Notes: generated by a model from the letters alone, not told the origin. A stretch of DNA of 64,000 nucleotides from Thiothrix phosphatis (GCF_035668035.1 NZ_JAYMYJ010000086.1:1-64000), one strand, 5' to 3'; shown: positions 34,539 to 43,371, numbered from the stretch's first letter. Numbers and translations: made by a program.

Positions 34539-35798
34539 TTAACCCCGCCGCATCACATCGAAAAATTCATTATTGGTCTTGGTTTTAGACAGCTTGTCGA
34601 ACAGCAATTCCATCGCCTCCAAATCATCCATGCCATGCAGGAACTTGCGCAGCACCCACAAAGTTTGCAGCTCGTCCTGCGTAGTCAGCAGCTCTTCACG
34701 ACGCGTGCCCGAGCGGTTGATATTAATGGCAGGGAACACACGCTTCTCGGAAATACGGCGATCCAGATGCACCTCCATATTGCCAGTTCCCTTGAACTCT
34801 TCGTAGATAACCTCATCCATTTTAGAGCCGGTATCAATCAGTGCCGTCGCAATAATAGTTAGGCTACCGCCCTCTTCAATATTACGCGCCGCGCCGAAAA
34901 AACGTTTGGGACGATGCAACGCATTGGCGTCCACACCACCCGTCAACACCTTGCCGGATGATGGCACCACGGTATTGTAGGCTCGCGCCAGACGGGTAAT
35001 GGAATCCAGCAAAATAACCACATCACGTTTGTGTTCGACCAACCGCTTGGCCTTTTCGATCACCATTTCCGCCACCTGCACATGACGGGCGGCAGGTTCG
35101 TCAAACGTGGAGGAAACCACTTCGCCTTGCACCATGCGCGACATTTCCGTCACTTCTTCCGGACGCTCATCAATCAGCAAAACGATCAAATAGCATTCAG
35201 GATAGTTGGAGGCAATGCTCTGCGCCATGTTCTGCAACATAATGGTTTTACCGGCTTTCGGCGGCGCGATAATCAGGCCACGTTGCCCTTTACCGAATGG
35301 CGACACAATATCAATCACTCGGGCGGTAATGTCTTCACGGCTACCGTTGCCACGCTCCATGCGCATACGCTTGTCAGGGTGCAGCGGCGTCAGGTTTTCA
35401 AAAGCAATCTTGTTACGGGCGCTTTCCGGTGGTTCATAGTTGATGGTGTCAACTTTCAACAGGGCAAAGTAACGCTCGTTATCCTTGGGTGGGCGAATTT
35501 TGCCCGCAATGGTATCACCCGTGCGCAAGCCAAAGCGACGGATCTGGCTGGGCGAAACATAGATGTCATCCGCTCCCGCCAAATAGCTGGAATCCTGGGA
35601 ACGCAGGAATCCAAACCCATCCTGAAGGATTTCCAATACACCATCACCATAGATGTCCTCGCCGTTTTGGGCGTGCGCTTTCAGGAGAGCAAAAATGATG
35701 TCTTGTTTGCGGGTTCGGGAGATGCTTTCAATGCCCAGCGCCTGGGCCATCTCGAAGACCTCAGCGGCAGATTTCTTTTTTAATTCAGACAGATTCAT
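34539..35798 (-). CDS. rho: Transcription termination factor Rho
   Basis: Hexameric RNA helicase, 419 aa as in E. coli. The N-terminal RNA-binding cold-shock-like domain has GFGFLRS (61-67); the ATPase domain has Walker A PPKAGKT at 179-185, Walker B VILLDSITRLARAYN and the Q/R loops. It lies downstream of trxA on the same strand, the common trxA-rho order, with a 309-base space between that could hold its own promoter and autoregulatory leader. Confidence 0.98.
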   Translation of the reverse strand: MNLSELKKKSAAEVFEMAQALGIESISRTRKQDIIFALLKAHAQNGEDIYGDGVLEILQDGFGFLRSQDSSYLAGADDIYVSPSQIRRFGLRTGDTIAGKIRPPKDNERYFALLKVDTINYEPPESARNKIAFENLTPLHPDKRMRMERGNGSREDITARVIDIVSPFGKGQRGLIIAPPKAGKTIMLQNMAQSIASNYPECYLIVLLIDERPEEVTEMSRMVQGEVVSSTFDEPAARHVQVAEMVIEKAKRLVEHKRDVVILLDSITRLARAYNTVVPSSGKVLTGGVDANALHRPKRFFGAARNIEEGGSLTIIATALIDTGSKMDEVIYEEFKGTGNMEVHLDRRISEKRVFPAININRSGTRREELLTTQDELQTLWVLRKFLHGMDDLEAMELLFDKLSKTKTNNEFFDVMRRG

Positions 35799-36107
35799 AG
35801 ATAATGATGAGTTGATGGAGGAAATGTCATATGTAATCGAGGAAGCACCTGTTCACAGAGTATTCCTTAACCAAGGACAAACGACTGGGTACCCTAAAAC
35901 TGCGGCGGATGCCTGTTAACAGACCGTGACAGCTTTCAGCAGAAATCTATGATCAAAGAAAACGGGACAGGATTTTCAGAAATGAACCTGGATACAGATT
36001 CATATGGCGCTAAACTAGCACGCCAGCAGCATTGAGTCCAGCAAAATAATACGACCAATACCCCATGAATACAAAAAATTCTCATGGGGTATTGGTGCCA
36101 ACAACAC
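35799..36107 (-). other. trxA-rho intergenic region
   Basis: This 309-base gap holds the stem-loop behind trxA at 36055-36095. The rest is presumably the rho leader. A 16-codon frame (36003 down to 35953) without a ribosome binding site is the only short ORF I noticed; I cannot identify a firm promoter. Confidence 0.4.
36055..36095 (-). terminator. Stem-loop terminator of trxA
   Basis: Perfect 14-base-pair inverted repeat, CCAATACCCCATGA against TCATGGGGTATTGG, loop of 13 bases, 13 bases past the trxA stop. The T-rich stretch after it on the minus strand is interrupted, so efficiency is uncertain. Confidence 0.65.
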
Positions 36108-36434
36108 TTACAAACTTTGATTCAAAAATGCAGTCAATTGGGATTTGGATAAAGCCCCAACCTTGGTGGCCTCCACTGCTCCATTTTTAAACAGCATCAG
36201 AGTCGGAATGCCTCGAATGCCATAACGTGGAGGAACGTCTTTATTATCATCAATATTCAGTTTGGCAATTTTTAGCTTGCCTGCAAATTCCGTAGCGATT
36301 TCATCCAGAAGGGGGGCAATCATCTTGCATGGGCCACACCATTCTGCCCAGTAATCAACCAACACAGGGGTGCCGGATTTTAGTACTTCCTGCTCAAAAG
36401 TAGCATCGGAAACTTGGATAATATTGTCACTCAC
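36108..36434 (-). CDS. trxA: Thioredoxin 1
   Basis: Cytoplasmic disulfide reductase, 108 aa. Active site WCGPC with Cys33 and Cys36, cis-Pro region RGIPTLMLFKNG. The start codon is GTG at 36434, preceded at about nine bases by AGGGAGAA. Position upstream of rho matches many proteobacteria. Confidence 0.97.
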   Translation of the reverse strand: MSDNIIQVSDATFEQEVLKSGTPVLVDYWAEWCGPCKMIAPLLDEIATEFAGKLKIAKLNIDDNKDVPPRYGIRGIPTLMLFKNGAVEATKVGALSKSQLTAFLNQSL

Positions 36435-36576
36435 AGAAGGGTTCTCCCTGATTATCGATGTTCACAGTGGCTATTCTCTTATATTTCAAGCCATCTTTGT
36501 AGTGTAGCCTAGCAGAACCAGTGCAACGTTTTAGAGTCTAACCTTGGCAATGGCGCTAACCAGAAGGAAAACACCC

Positions 36577-37266
36577 ATGAAACACCCAATACCCGCTATT
36601 GGCTTGCTGCTGCTTACCTCCATGGCGGAGGCGGCTCCTCAGGCCTTTCAAGCGAATTACACCGTCACCGCCAAAGGCATGGAGGTGGGGGCCATGACCG
36701 CCAGCCTAAGCTATGCAAATGACGCCTATACTTACCAGAAACTCACCAAGGCCAATGGTTTGGCCGCCTTCCTGAGCGGCGACACACTCACGGAACGCAG
36801 CACAGGCAACAAAACTGGCGACACGCTGATCCCCAAGCATTATCTGAACCACCACCAAAACCGGCGCAAGGATAAAAAAGACGAACTGGATTTCACCTCC
36901 CCCACCAGCGTCAGCGGAACCTTTGCTGACAACGCCTATAAACTCAACGTCCCTAAAGGTACGCTAGACCCTGCCGTGATGGAATTGGCACTGATGGATG
37001 CACTGGCCGCCAACCAACCGCTGTCCTACAAAGTGGTGAGCCGGGGCAAGTTGCAGGATTACCAATTCCGTAAATTGGGCAAGGAAACCATCCAGACACC
37101 AGCCGGTGCCTATGAATGCGAAAAAGTGGAGGTCATCCACCAAGACAACAAGCGCCAGACCACCCTGTGGCTGGCCCCCAAATTAAATTACGCCATTGTT
37201 CAGGTAAACCATACCGAAGATGGCGACCTGATTGAAACCCGCCTGAACAGTTACCAACCCCGTTAA
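36577..37266 (+). CDS. Exported DUF3108 domain protein
   Basis: Predicted periplasmic protein of 229 aa. Signal peptide of about 20 residues (MAEA-AP). The body matches the DUF3108 pattern: FQANYTVTAKGMEVGAMTASLSY at the start of the mature chain, several beta strands with YQKLTKANGLAAFL, and ETIQTPAGAYECEKVEVIH plus TTLWLAPKLNYAIVQV near the end. The function of the family is unknown. The ATG at 36577 is preceded by AGAAGGA; an earlier in-frame start at 36544 would spoil the signal peptide. Single gene. Confidence 0.82.
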   Translation: MKHPIPAIGLLLLTSMAEAAPQAFQANYTVTAKGMEVGAMTASLSYANDAYTYQKLTKANGLAAFLSGDTLTERSTGNKTGDTLIPKHYLNHHQNRRKDKKDELDFTSPTSVSGTFADNAYKLNVPKGTLDPAVMELALMDALAANQPLSYKVVSRGKLQDYQFRKLGKETIQTPAGAYECEKVEVIHQDNKRQTTLWLAPKLNYAIVQVNHTEDGDLIETRLNSYQPR

Positions 37267-37472
37267 ACAGGCTGGAACGGAGGTATGCACACGCAAAACA
37301 CCTTCCGTTCCAGTCACCCAGCATTACACGCCTGTGCGCCATTCGTGCAGCCCATCCCGCGTTGACCAAACCGAACCGGCGAAACCAGGGAAGGCTTTAC
37401 GCAACGAATAACATCAAATCCTATTGTAACTTTTGAGAACTGGAATATGATAACCGCAAGGCTAAAAACGTA

Positions 37473-38198
37473 GTGTTAAGAATCAAACCTGGCTGCAAAC
37501 CGTTGAATGGCAAAACCATAAACCACATTCTGCTCGTTGATGACGATGTTCTTCTGCATAAATTGCTGGAAGAATATTTCAACATACACGGCCATCACCT
37601 TTACAGCCTGAAGGAAGGGGAGGGTATCGGCAACTTCCTGCAACAGCGACGGCCCGACATGATCATCTTGGACATCATGATGCCAGGAAAAGATGGGCTG
37701 TATTGGTTAGGCTGGCTCAGGACACACTACCCACAGATCCCCGTCCTACTCCTGTCAGCCAAAAGGACAGCGCATGATCGAGTGAAGGGATTTGAACTGG
37801 GTGCTGCTGATTACCTCATCAAACCCTTTCACCCTAAAGAGCTCCTGATCCGCGTCAACAATATCCTCCACAACCGCCAAATAGCGGACAACAAGTTGAT
37901 CAAGCTCGGCAACTACCTGTTTGACCCAACACAGGAAAAGCTGCTCAACAATAATACGCAGATCAAATTATCAACACTAGAAAGCCATTTATTGCTATTC
38001 TTTTGTCAGAATGCCGGTCAAACCCTAACACGCGACGACATTTCCTATGCATTGAACGGAAATGAACATCACCCGATGAACCGCAGCATTGATATGGCCG
38101 TCACCCGGTTACGTAAAAAACTGGGCGACGACAAAGATGCGCCCCAATACCTGCATACCGTCTGGCGCAAAGGTTACCGCCTGACACTGAATACATGA
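37473..38198 (+). CDS. OmpR/PhoB-family response regulator
   Basis: Two-component transcription factor, 241 aa. Receiver domain with acidic pocket VDDDVLLHK, phospho-acceptor Asp67 in MIILDIMMPGKDG, and conserved Lys in YLIKPFHPKELL; C-terminal winged helix (about 145-240) with SIDMAVTRLRKKLGDD and VWRKGYRL. The start is not clear: GTG at 37473 or TTG at 37503. It overlaps the following HPt gene by four bases (ATGA). No histidine kinase is adjacent; together with the HPt this suggests the output end of a multistep phosphorelay fed by a hybrid kinase elsewhere. Confidence 0.88.
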   Translation: MLRIKPGCKPLNGKTINHILLVDDDVLLHKLLEEYFNIHGHHLYSLKEGEGIGNFLQQRRPDMIILDIMMPGKDGLYWLGWLRTHYPQIPVLLLSAKRTAHDRVKGFELGAADYLIKPFHPKELLIRVNNILHNRQIADNKLIKLGNYLFDPTQEKLLNNNTQIKLSTLESHLLLFFCQNAGQTLTRDDISYALNGNEHHPMNRSIDMAVTRLRKKLGDDKDAPQYLHTVWRKGYRLTLNT

Positions 38199-38527
38199 AA
38201 ACACACCCCATATTGAACACATTGCTAGGAACCTTGGGCGAAGAAGGGACACAACGCTTTCTCTCCTTTGCCCTTCCGCAAATCCGCCAGTCCCGGCAAG
38301 AACTTTTGGCCAGCCTACGCCAACAGGACTGGGAAGCAGCCGCAACCATCGCCCACCGCCTCAAAGCCACAGCCCACCTTTACAGCACCAATGCCTTGCA
38401 GGATTCCCTCAAAACCATCCATAACAAAGAACTCACCACCTTGTCGCACCCTCCATTTTTGCCAGCTCTCGAAGCAGAGTTCCAATATATCGAACAAATT
38501 ATAACCAATTATTTGAATAATAATTAA
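38195..38527 (+). CDS. HPt (histidine phosphotransfer) domain protein
   Basis: Free-standing HPt protein of 110 aa. The phospho-histidine is predicted to be His54 in IAHRLKATAHLYS, close to the consensus AHxLKGxA. The rest is helical, as expected for a four-helix HPt bundle. It overlaps the response regulator gene by four bases, so the two are translationally coupled. The regulator is its likely phosphate partner; the upstream hybrid kinase is not in this window. Confidence 0.8.
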   Translation: MKTHPILNTLLGTLGEEGTQRFLSFALPQIRQSRQELLASLRQQDWEAAATIAHRLKATAHLYSTNALQDSLKTIHNKELTTLSHPPFLPALEAEFQYIEQIITNYLNNN

Positions 38528-38664
38528 TCACAAATATTGGACTGTTACATTTTTTTACAATTTCTAAGATTACAAATGCAGCAATATCCGCTAAGTTAGT
38601 AACCAGCTGATCGAGGGGGGGATTTCTTGGCCAGTAAGGATATGATTTCCAAGGATATGAGAGC

Positions 38665-38961
38665 ATGTTTAATAAGAATTACTTATTGCTTGTTGCCGTT
38701 TTGCTGGCAGGATTATTGGCAACGCAGCCAACTCTGGCGATGTCCCAAATGGGCAAGCAGAGACAGATACAACGCGGCAATAGCCCCACAACAGACAATG
38801 CTGGTGATTACTTCGTACTTGAGGCATCCACTCTGCGCCGCCTGCTGCCGGAATTGCTTGAAACAACACTTTACACACACTTGCTACAGTCAGACCTGTT
38901 CATCACATTAAGCGGCATGACTGAGTATGTGTTAGACAAACACAGCACAAAAGCTCGCTAG
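38665..38961 (+). CDS. Small exported protein of unknown function
   Basis: 98 aa with a clean signal peptide (hydrophobic residues 6-20, cleavage near TLA-MS), leaving a mature chain of about 73 aa with a basic start and a leucine-rich middle (TLRRLLPELLETTLYTHLL). I do not recognise the family. AGGA lies about ten bases before the ATG. It lies 137 bases behind the HPt gene and is followed by two stem-loops. A regulatory or envelope-stress role linked to the neighbouring phosphorelay is possible but only by position. Confidence 0.55.
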   Translation: MFNKNYLLLVAVLLAGLLATQPTLAMSQMGKQRQIQRGNSPTTDNAGDYFVLEASTLRRLLPELLETTLYTHLLQSDLFITLSGMTEYVLDKHSTKAR

Positions 38962-38972
38962 ATCGACCTTCT

Positions 38973-39010
38973 CGGCCTGTCTTACTGCGCTAAGTAGCAG
39001 GCCGCTTTTT
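38973..39010 (+). terminator. Intrinsic terminator after the small exported protein
   Basis: CGGCCTG pairs with CAGGCCG around an imperfect inner stem (CTTA/TAAG), followed by CTTTTT. Lies 12 bases after the stop codon. Confidence 0.7.
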
Positions 39011-39026
39011 CCGCTTCCTCTGTTAA

Positions 39027-39069
39027 CCAGCCCTGCTCCTCCCTCAATGGGCAGGGCTGGCTTTTTTAG
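39027..39069 (+). terminator. Second intrinsic terminator before rph
   Basis: CCAGCCCTGC pairs perfectly with GCAGGGCTGG across a 14-base loop and is followed by a T-rich run (CTTTTTTAG). With the preceding terminator it isolates the rph operon from upstream transcription. Confidence 0.75.
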
Positions 39070-39242
39070 TTTTTAATCAGCCATCAAACAACAATATCCC
39101 CACCCATCAAAAAAACAACGCCACCCATCGCTTGACTGGCCGCAGCGAATAGGTCAGGCCCGTTGGCATCCATTGCCCGTGAAACCCTTGCCAAGGATGC
39201 GTATAATCAGCCCTCCCCTGAAAACAACAGAAAGGAACCCTG

Positions 39243-39959
39243 ATGAGGCCAAGCGAACGCGCCCCTGAACAGATGCGCACCATCACATTCACCCGCCATT
39301 ACACCTGCCATGCGGAAGGCTCCGTCCTGGTGGAATTTGGCAACACCAAGGTGCTATGCACCGCCACCGTCGAGGAGCGCCTGCCCGCATGGTTGAAAGG
39401 CAAGGGGCAAGGCTGGGTGACCGCCGAATACGGGATGCTGCCGCGCTCCACCGGCTCCCGCACCCCACGCGAAGCCGCCAAGGGCAAACAGGGCGGGCGC
39501 ACCATGGAAATCCAGCGCCTGATCGGGCGGGCGTTGCGTGCCATCGTCGATCTCGAAGCGCTCGGCGAATACCAGATCACCCTTGACTGCGACGTCATCC
39601 AGGCTGACGGAGGCACCCGCACCGCCTCCATCAGCGGCAGCTACATCGCACTGTGCGACGCCATCAGCTGGCTGCAAAAAAACCGCCGCCTGAAGAAAAA
39701 CCCATTGCACGGCCAGATTGCCTCTGTCTCCGTCGGTATCTACAACGGCGTTCCGGTGCTGGATTTGGACTACGCGGAAGACTCCAACGCCGAAACCGAC
39801 ATGAATGTGGTCATGAATGAAGCCGGTCAATTCATCGAGTTGCAAGGCACCGCTGAAGGCCACGCTTTCCGCCGGGACGAACTCGACGCCATGCTGGCAC
39901 TGGCGGAAAAGGGCATCCGCGAAATCATGCAGGCGCAACGGGAGGTGCTGGAGGCATGA
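39243..39959 (+). CDS. rph: Ribonuclease PH
   Basis: Phosphate-dependent 3' to 5' exoribonuclease that trims tRNA 3' ends, 238 aa (E. coli full-length 238). Motifs MRPSERAPEQMR, GKGQGWVTAEYGMLPRST and the phosphate site TRTASISGSYIAL are intact. AAAGGA precedes the ATG. It is the first gene of a tight operon, overlapping rdgB by four bases. Confidence 0.97.
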   Translation: MRPSERAPEQMRTITFTRHYTCHAEGSVLVEFGNTKVLCTATVEERLPAWLKGKGQGWVTAEYGMLPRSTGSRTPREAAKGKQGGRTMEIQRLIGRALRAIVDLEALGEYQITLDCDVIQADGGTRTASISGSYIALCDAISWLQKNRRLKKNPLHGQIASVSVGIYNGVPVLDLDYAEDSNAETDMNVVMNEAGQFIELQGTAEGHAFRRDELDAMLALAEKGIREIMQAQREVLEA

Positions 39960-40558
39960 GCAGAAAAATCGTCCTGGCTTCCGGCAACGCAGGCAAACTG
40001 CGTGAATTCAACGCCATGATGGCCGACCTCGGCCTCGAATTCGTGCGCCAGAGTGAACTTGGCGTACAGGATGCGGAAGAAACCGGCCTGACCTTCGTCG
40101 AAAACGCTCTGCTCAAGGCGCGTAATGCCGCACAGCATACCGGCATGCCCGCCATGGCGGACGACTCAGGCATCGTGGTGGATGCGCTCGGCGGCGCGCC
40201 GGGGTTGTATTCCGCCCGCTACGCCGGGGAGCACGGTGATGACGCCGCCAACAACGCCAAACTGTTGGAAGCGCTGAAAGACACACCGGAAGCACAGCGC
40301 AGCGCCCGTTTCTACTGCTGCATCGTCTACCTGCGCCACCCCCACGACCAATTGCCGATCATCGCTGAAGCCAGTTGGGAAGGCCGGGTGCTGTCCGCCC
40401 CCAGTGGTGCCAACGGTTTCGGTTACGACCCGCTGTTCTACGTGCCAACGCATGGCTGTTCTTCCGCCGAACTGCCGCCGGAAGAAAAGAACCGCATCAG
40501 CCATCGCGCCCAGGCGTTACGCAAGCTGCACACGCTGCTGGAGCAGGCAAAGGCATGA
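39956..40558 (+). CDS. rdgB: XTP/dITP diphosphatase (RdgB/HAM1)
   Basis: House-cleaning pyrophosphatase, 200 aa, that hydrolyses XTP, ITP and their deoxy forms. It has the N-terminal IVLASGNAGKLREFNAMM, the metal-binding MADDSGIVVDALGGAPGLYSARYA-type core (residues about 62-85) and the C-terminal FGYDPLFYVP and ISHRAQAL. The start overlaps the rph stop by four bases and the stop overlaps gmhB by four, so translation is coupled across the operon. Confidence 0.97.
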   Translation: MSRKIVLASGNAGKLREFNAMMADLGLEFVRQSELGVQDAEETGLTFVENALLKARNAAQHTGMPAMADDSGIVVDALGGAPGLYSARYAGEHGDDAANNAKLLEALKDTPEAQRSARFYCCIVYLRHPHDQLPIIAEASWEGRVLSAPSGANGFGYDPLFYVPTHGCSSAELPPEEKNRISHRAQALRKLHTLLEQAKA

Positions 40559-41106
40559 AGCTCATCATCCTCGACCGCGACGGCGTGATCAATGAAGACT
40601 CGGATGCCTACGTCAAGTCGCTGGAAGAATGGGTTCCCATCCCCGGCAGCATTGCAGCGATGGCCAAGCTCAACAAAGCCGGGTATACGCTGGCGGTCGC
40701 CACCAACCAATCCGGCATCGCCCGTGGTTACTACGACACCGCAACCCTTGAGGCCATGCATGCGCACCTGCGCCGCCTGCTGGCGGAACAAGGAGGCAAG
40801 CTCGACCACATCGCCTACTGCCCCCACATCAGCACCGACCAGTGCGATTGCCGCAAGCCCAAACCCGGCTTGCTGCTGGAAATTGCCGCCCGCCTCCACA
40901 CCGACCTGAAACAAGCTATCGTCGTCGGCGATTCCCTGCGCGACTGGCAGGCCGCCGCCGCTGTCGGTGCCGCATATGTGCAAGTCCGCACCGGCAAAGG
41001 CGAGCGCACCCTGGCGGATGGCCGTTTACCCGCCGATATACCTGTGTTTGATAATCTGGCAGACTATGCCGACTCGCTCTCGCTTACCGGAATCCCAACC
41101 GCATGA
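40555..41106 (+). CDS. gmhB: D-glycero-beta-D-manno-heptose 1,7-bisphosphate 7-phosphatase
   Basis: HAD phosphatase of the LPS heptose pathway, 183 aa. The motif DRDGVIN (nucleophile Asp7, acid Asp9), the TNQSG motif II (50-54), and the zinc-binding Cys89, His91, Cys97 and Cys99 in CPHISTDQCDC are all seen. The ATG at 40555 overlaps rdgB by four bases; a longer reading from 40375 would run inside rdgB and is rejected. A plsC-type gene follows with a four-base overlap. The presence of gmhB indicates heptose-containing LPS. Confidence 0.95.
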   Translation: MKLIILDRDGVINEDSDAYVKSLEEWVPIPGSIAAMAKLNKAGYTLAVATNQSGIARGYYDTATLEAMHAHLRRLLAEQGGKLDHIAYCPHISTDQCDCRKPKPGLLLEIAARLHTDLKQAIVVGDSLRDWQAAAAVGAAYVQVRTGKGERTLADGRLPADIPVFDNLADYADSLSLTGIPTA

Positions 41107-41840
41107 AAACATTGGACACGCTTTGGCTGGGCGCACGCGCCACCCTGTTCTGGATCGGCTTTGCCCTCAGCACCTTGTTGGCAGGCATGCTGGCACCGTT
41201 GGCGTGGCTGTTTCCTTTGAAATACCGCTACCCGGCCGTCATCCTGTGGAACTGCTTCAACCTGTGGTGGCTGCAAGCCAGTTGTGGCGTGAAATATCAG
41301 GTCTGGGGGCTGGACAATATCCCAACAGACAGCGCCTTCATCCTCATGTCCAACCACCAGTCGACCTGGGAAACGCTTGCCCTGCCCTGCATTTTCCCGC
41401 AACAACTGAGCTGGGTGCTGAAACAGGAATTGCTGAAAATCCCCTTCTTCGGTTGGGGCTTGCGCCTGATCCGGCCAATCGCCATTGACCGCGGGGCGGG
41501 GCGGGCCGCGGTCAAACAACTGTCCCAGCAAGGCAAGGCGTTGCTGGAGGATGGCCTCAGCGTGGTGATTTTTCCGGAAGGCACCCGAGTCGCGCCCGAT
41601 ACAACCGTCCCCTACAAAATTGGTGGCGCAATCCTTGCTTCCCATTCCGGCTTTCCCGTCGTGCCAGTGGCGCACAACGCCGGACAAAGCTGGCCACGCC
41701 ATGGCTGGATCAAGTGGCCCGGCACCATTACGGTCAGCATTGGCCCTGCCTTCAGCAGCCAGGGCATGAAGGCCGACGCCATCAACCAACAAATCCAGGC
41801 ATGGATTGAAGCGGAAAAATTACGCTTACCCCCATTGTAA
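41103..41840 (+). CDS. 1-acyl-sn-glycerol-3-phosphate acyltransferase family protein (PlsC-like)
   Basis: Membrane acyltransferase, 245 aa, with one or two N-terminal hydrophobic helices. Motif I is NHQSTWE (His85, with Glu90 where the usual motif H-x4-D has Asp); motif III is FPEGTR at 157-162. The Glu variant of H-x4-D is common in the gmhB-linked subgroup. It would acylate lysophosphatidate to phosphatidate, or transfer an acyl group to a related lipid. Last gene of the rph-rdgB-gmhB operon, coupled by a four-base overlap. Confidence 0.9.
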   Translation: MKTLDTLWLGARATLFWIGFALSTLLAGMLAPLAWLFPLKYRYPAVILWNCFNLWWLQASCGVKYQVWGLDNIPTDSAFILMSNHQSTWETLALPCIFPQQLSWVLKQELLKIPFFGWGLRLIRPIAIDRGAGRAAVKQLSQQGKALLEDGLSVVIFPEGTRVAPDTTVPYKIGGAILASHSGFPVVPVAHNAGQSWPRHGWIKWPGTITVSIGPAFSSQGMKADAINQQIQAWIEAEKLRLPPL

Positions 41841-41934
41841 GCAACCAAAAAAAGTAGCGCCCTTCGCCCGTGATTTTTATACTTGACTGACTTATCAGGT
41901 AAATAATAATTTCAGGCACCAGAGGAAGATCGCT

Positions 41935-43290
41935 ATGAGTGTAGATGTTATTACGGTTACAGACCCCGTGTCGGGTGTCTGTGAAATTGACAACCAACCG
42001 ATGGTGTTCCACTGCAACCATTACAACCGCACCTTGCAGAACACCATTGAAAACTGTCGGCATATCGACAATAAGAAAATTCTTATTCATGCTGCCGCTG
42101 AAGTCACCTTTCTCGGCCTACAAGCGCATTTCCAGCAGTACCCGGAGATGAACTTGGAAGACCGCCTGCATTACGCAGAATCACTCTACCGTTTCTGCGG
42201 CTTCGGCCTACTGCCCCTGTTGGAAACCGTCAAGACGGCAGTCGGCAAAAACGAATTCGACCTCAGCACCTGCTCCTCCCATTACGGGCGCGCATTGGCG
42301 TTGAATTTTGAGAAACGCCGGGGTGCAGGCGAGTATTTTGACCTGGGCTTCGCCATTGGCGCGCTTTCCGCTGCCTTCGGGGAAACATTCAGCGGTGAAC
42401 TGACCACCGAAGCCATTTCCCTCAAAGGCAAGCAAAGCACTTTCCACATTTATGTCGGCGGTGACGAGTTTGAATACTTGTTCAAGCTTACCAACGGAAC
42501 ACCTGCATTTCAGGAAGCTCCCGGCCTGAACTCCGTCATCCCGGAACGGACCACCGCCAGCAACATCGACGAGGCCACGGTCATCAATGGCGTCAGCCAA
42601 GCACCCTTATATGGCAACCAGCAAGGGCTGATACCCGCTTTCGGGGTGGAGCTGACCCGCCACTACGCCGATTACTACAACTTGGTTTCCTACCGGCTTG
42701 AGCAACAATTGGCGGATGTCCTGCAAAAGCGCCCTATCCTGGCTGACCTGCTGGTTTACGACTACCCCGCACTGTTCTATTACAAGCAGTACATCAACCT
42801 GGAAGGCATGAGCCTGTCACGCACCCTGCTGATTGAAGCCGGTCACATCTGCGGCTTCAACACCATGGGCGGCATCATGAACTCGGAGGCCTGGGAAGGG
42901 CTGGTCATGCCCATGATCAAGACCCGAGAGGACTGGCTGCATGGCATCATTGCCGTCATCAATGCACTCGGCTGGGGAGTATGGCGGGTGATGGAGCTAA
43001 TTCCCGAAGAAAAATTGCTGCTACGGGTATGGCGACCCTACGAATCGCTTGGCTACCTGCGCTGGATTGGCTACGCCGACCACCCGTTGGACTACCTGGT
43101 GAACGGGGTGGCCGCTTCCTTGATGAACCTGCTGTATGAAGGCGACATCACCCAACGCCCCAACCTGGATCTGGACTATTACTACCGGATCAACCGTTCA
43201 CCCAACTCTTTTTGGGCGGAGCAAAGCAAATGCGTGGCGATGGGGGATGAATATTCGGAAGTGGCTGTCACCCGCCGCCAGCGTGGATGA
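41935..43290 (+). CDS. Protein with V4R-like (4-vinyl reductase) ligand-binding domains
   Basis: 451 aa, no signal peptide or membrane segment. I do not recognise a named family for the whole chain. The C-terminal half (about 265-450) ends with DYLVNGVAASLMNLLY and later KCVAMGDEYSEVAV, the arrangement of V4R small-molecule-binding domains, which close with a Cys-x-AMGD-x-x-C-x-x-x-V element. The N-terminal half has a similar piece, YFDLGFAIGALSAAFGETF followed by ISLKGKQSTFHIYV, so the protein may carry two tandem V4R-like domains. V4R domains bind hydrocarbons, tetrapyrrole precursors or other ligands in regulators. No DNA-binding or catalytic domain is visible. Single gene with a terminator-like hairpin beyond it. 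Confidence 0.7.
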   Translation: MSVDVITVTDPVSGVCEIDNQPMVFHCNHYNRTLQNTIENCRHIDNKKILIHAAAEVTFLGLQAHFQQYPEMNLEDRLHYAESLYRFCGFGLLPLLETVKTAVGKNEFDLSTCSSHYGRALALNFEKRRGAGEYFDLGFAIGALSAAFGETFSGELTTEAISLKGKQSTFHIYVGGDEFEYLFKLTNGTPAFQEAPGLNSVIPERTTASNIDEATVINGVSQAPLYGNQQGLIPAFGVELTRHYADYYNLVSYRLEQQLADVLQKRPILADLLVYDYPALFYYKQYINLEGMSLSRTLLIEAGHICGFNTMGGIMNSEAWEGLVMPMIKTREDWLHGIIAVINALGWGVWRVMELIPEEKLLLRVWRPYESLGYLRWIGYADHPLDYLVNGVAASLMNLLYEGDITQRPNLDLDYYYRINRSPNSFWAEQSKCVAMGDEYSEVAVTRRQRG

Positions 43291-43307
43291 GCATGTTGCC
43301 CGCGCAC

Positions 43308-43343
43308 AAAAAGGCCGGATAACAGCCACGCTGTGATCCGGCC
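43308..43343 (-). terminator. Terminator of the outer-membrane barrel gene
   Basis: GGCCGGAT pairs with ATCCGGCC and an inner CAG/CTG pair extends the stem. On the minus strand it is followed by TTTTTG, 29 bases past the barrel-protein stop. Confidence 0.8.
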
Positions 43344-43371
43344 AGCAACAGATCAGACTTGCGCAATACGC

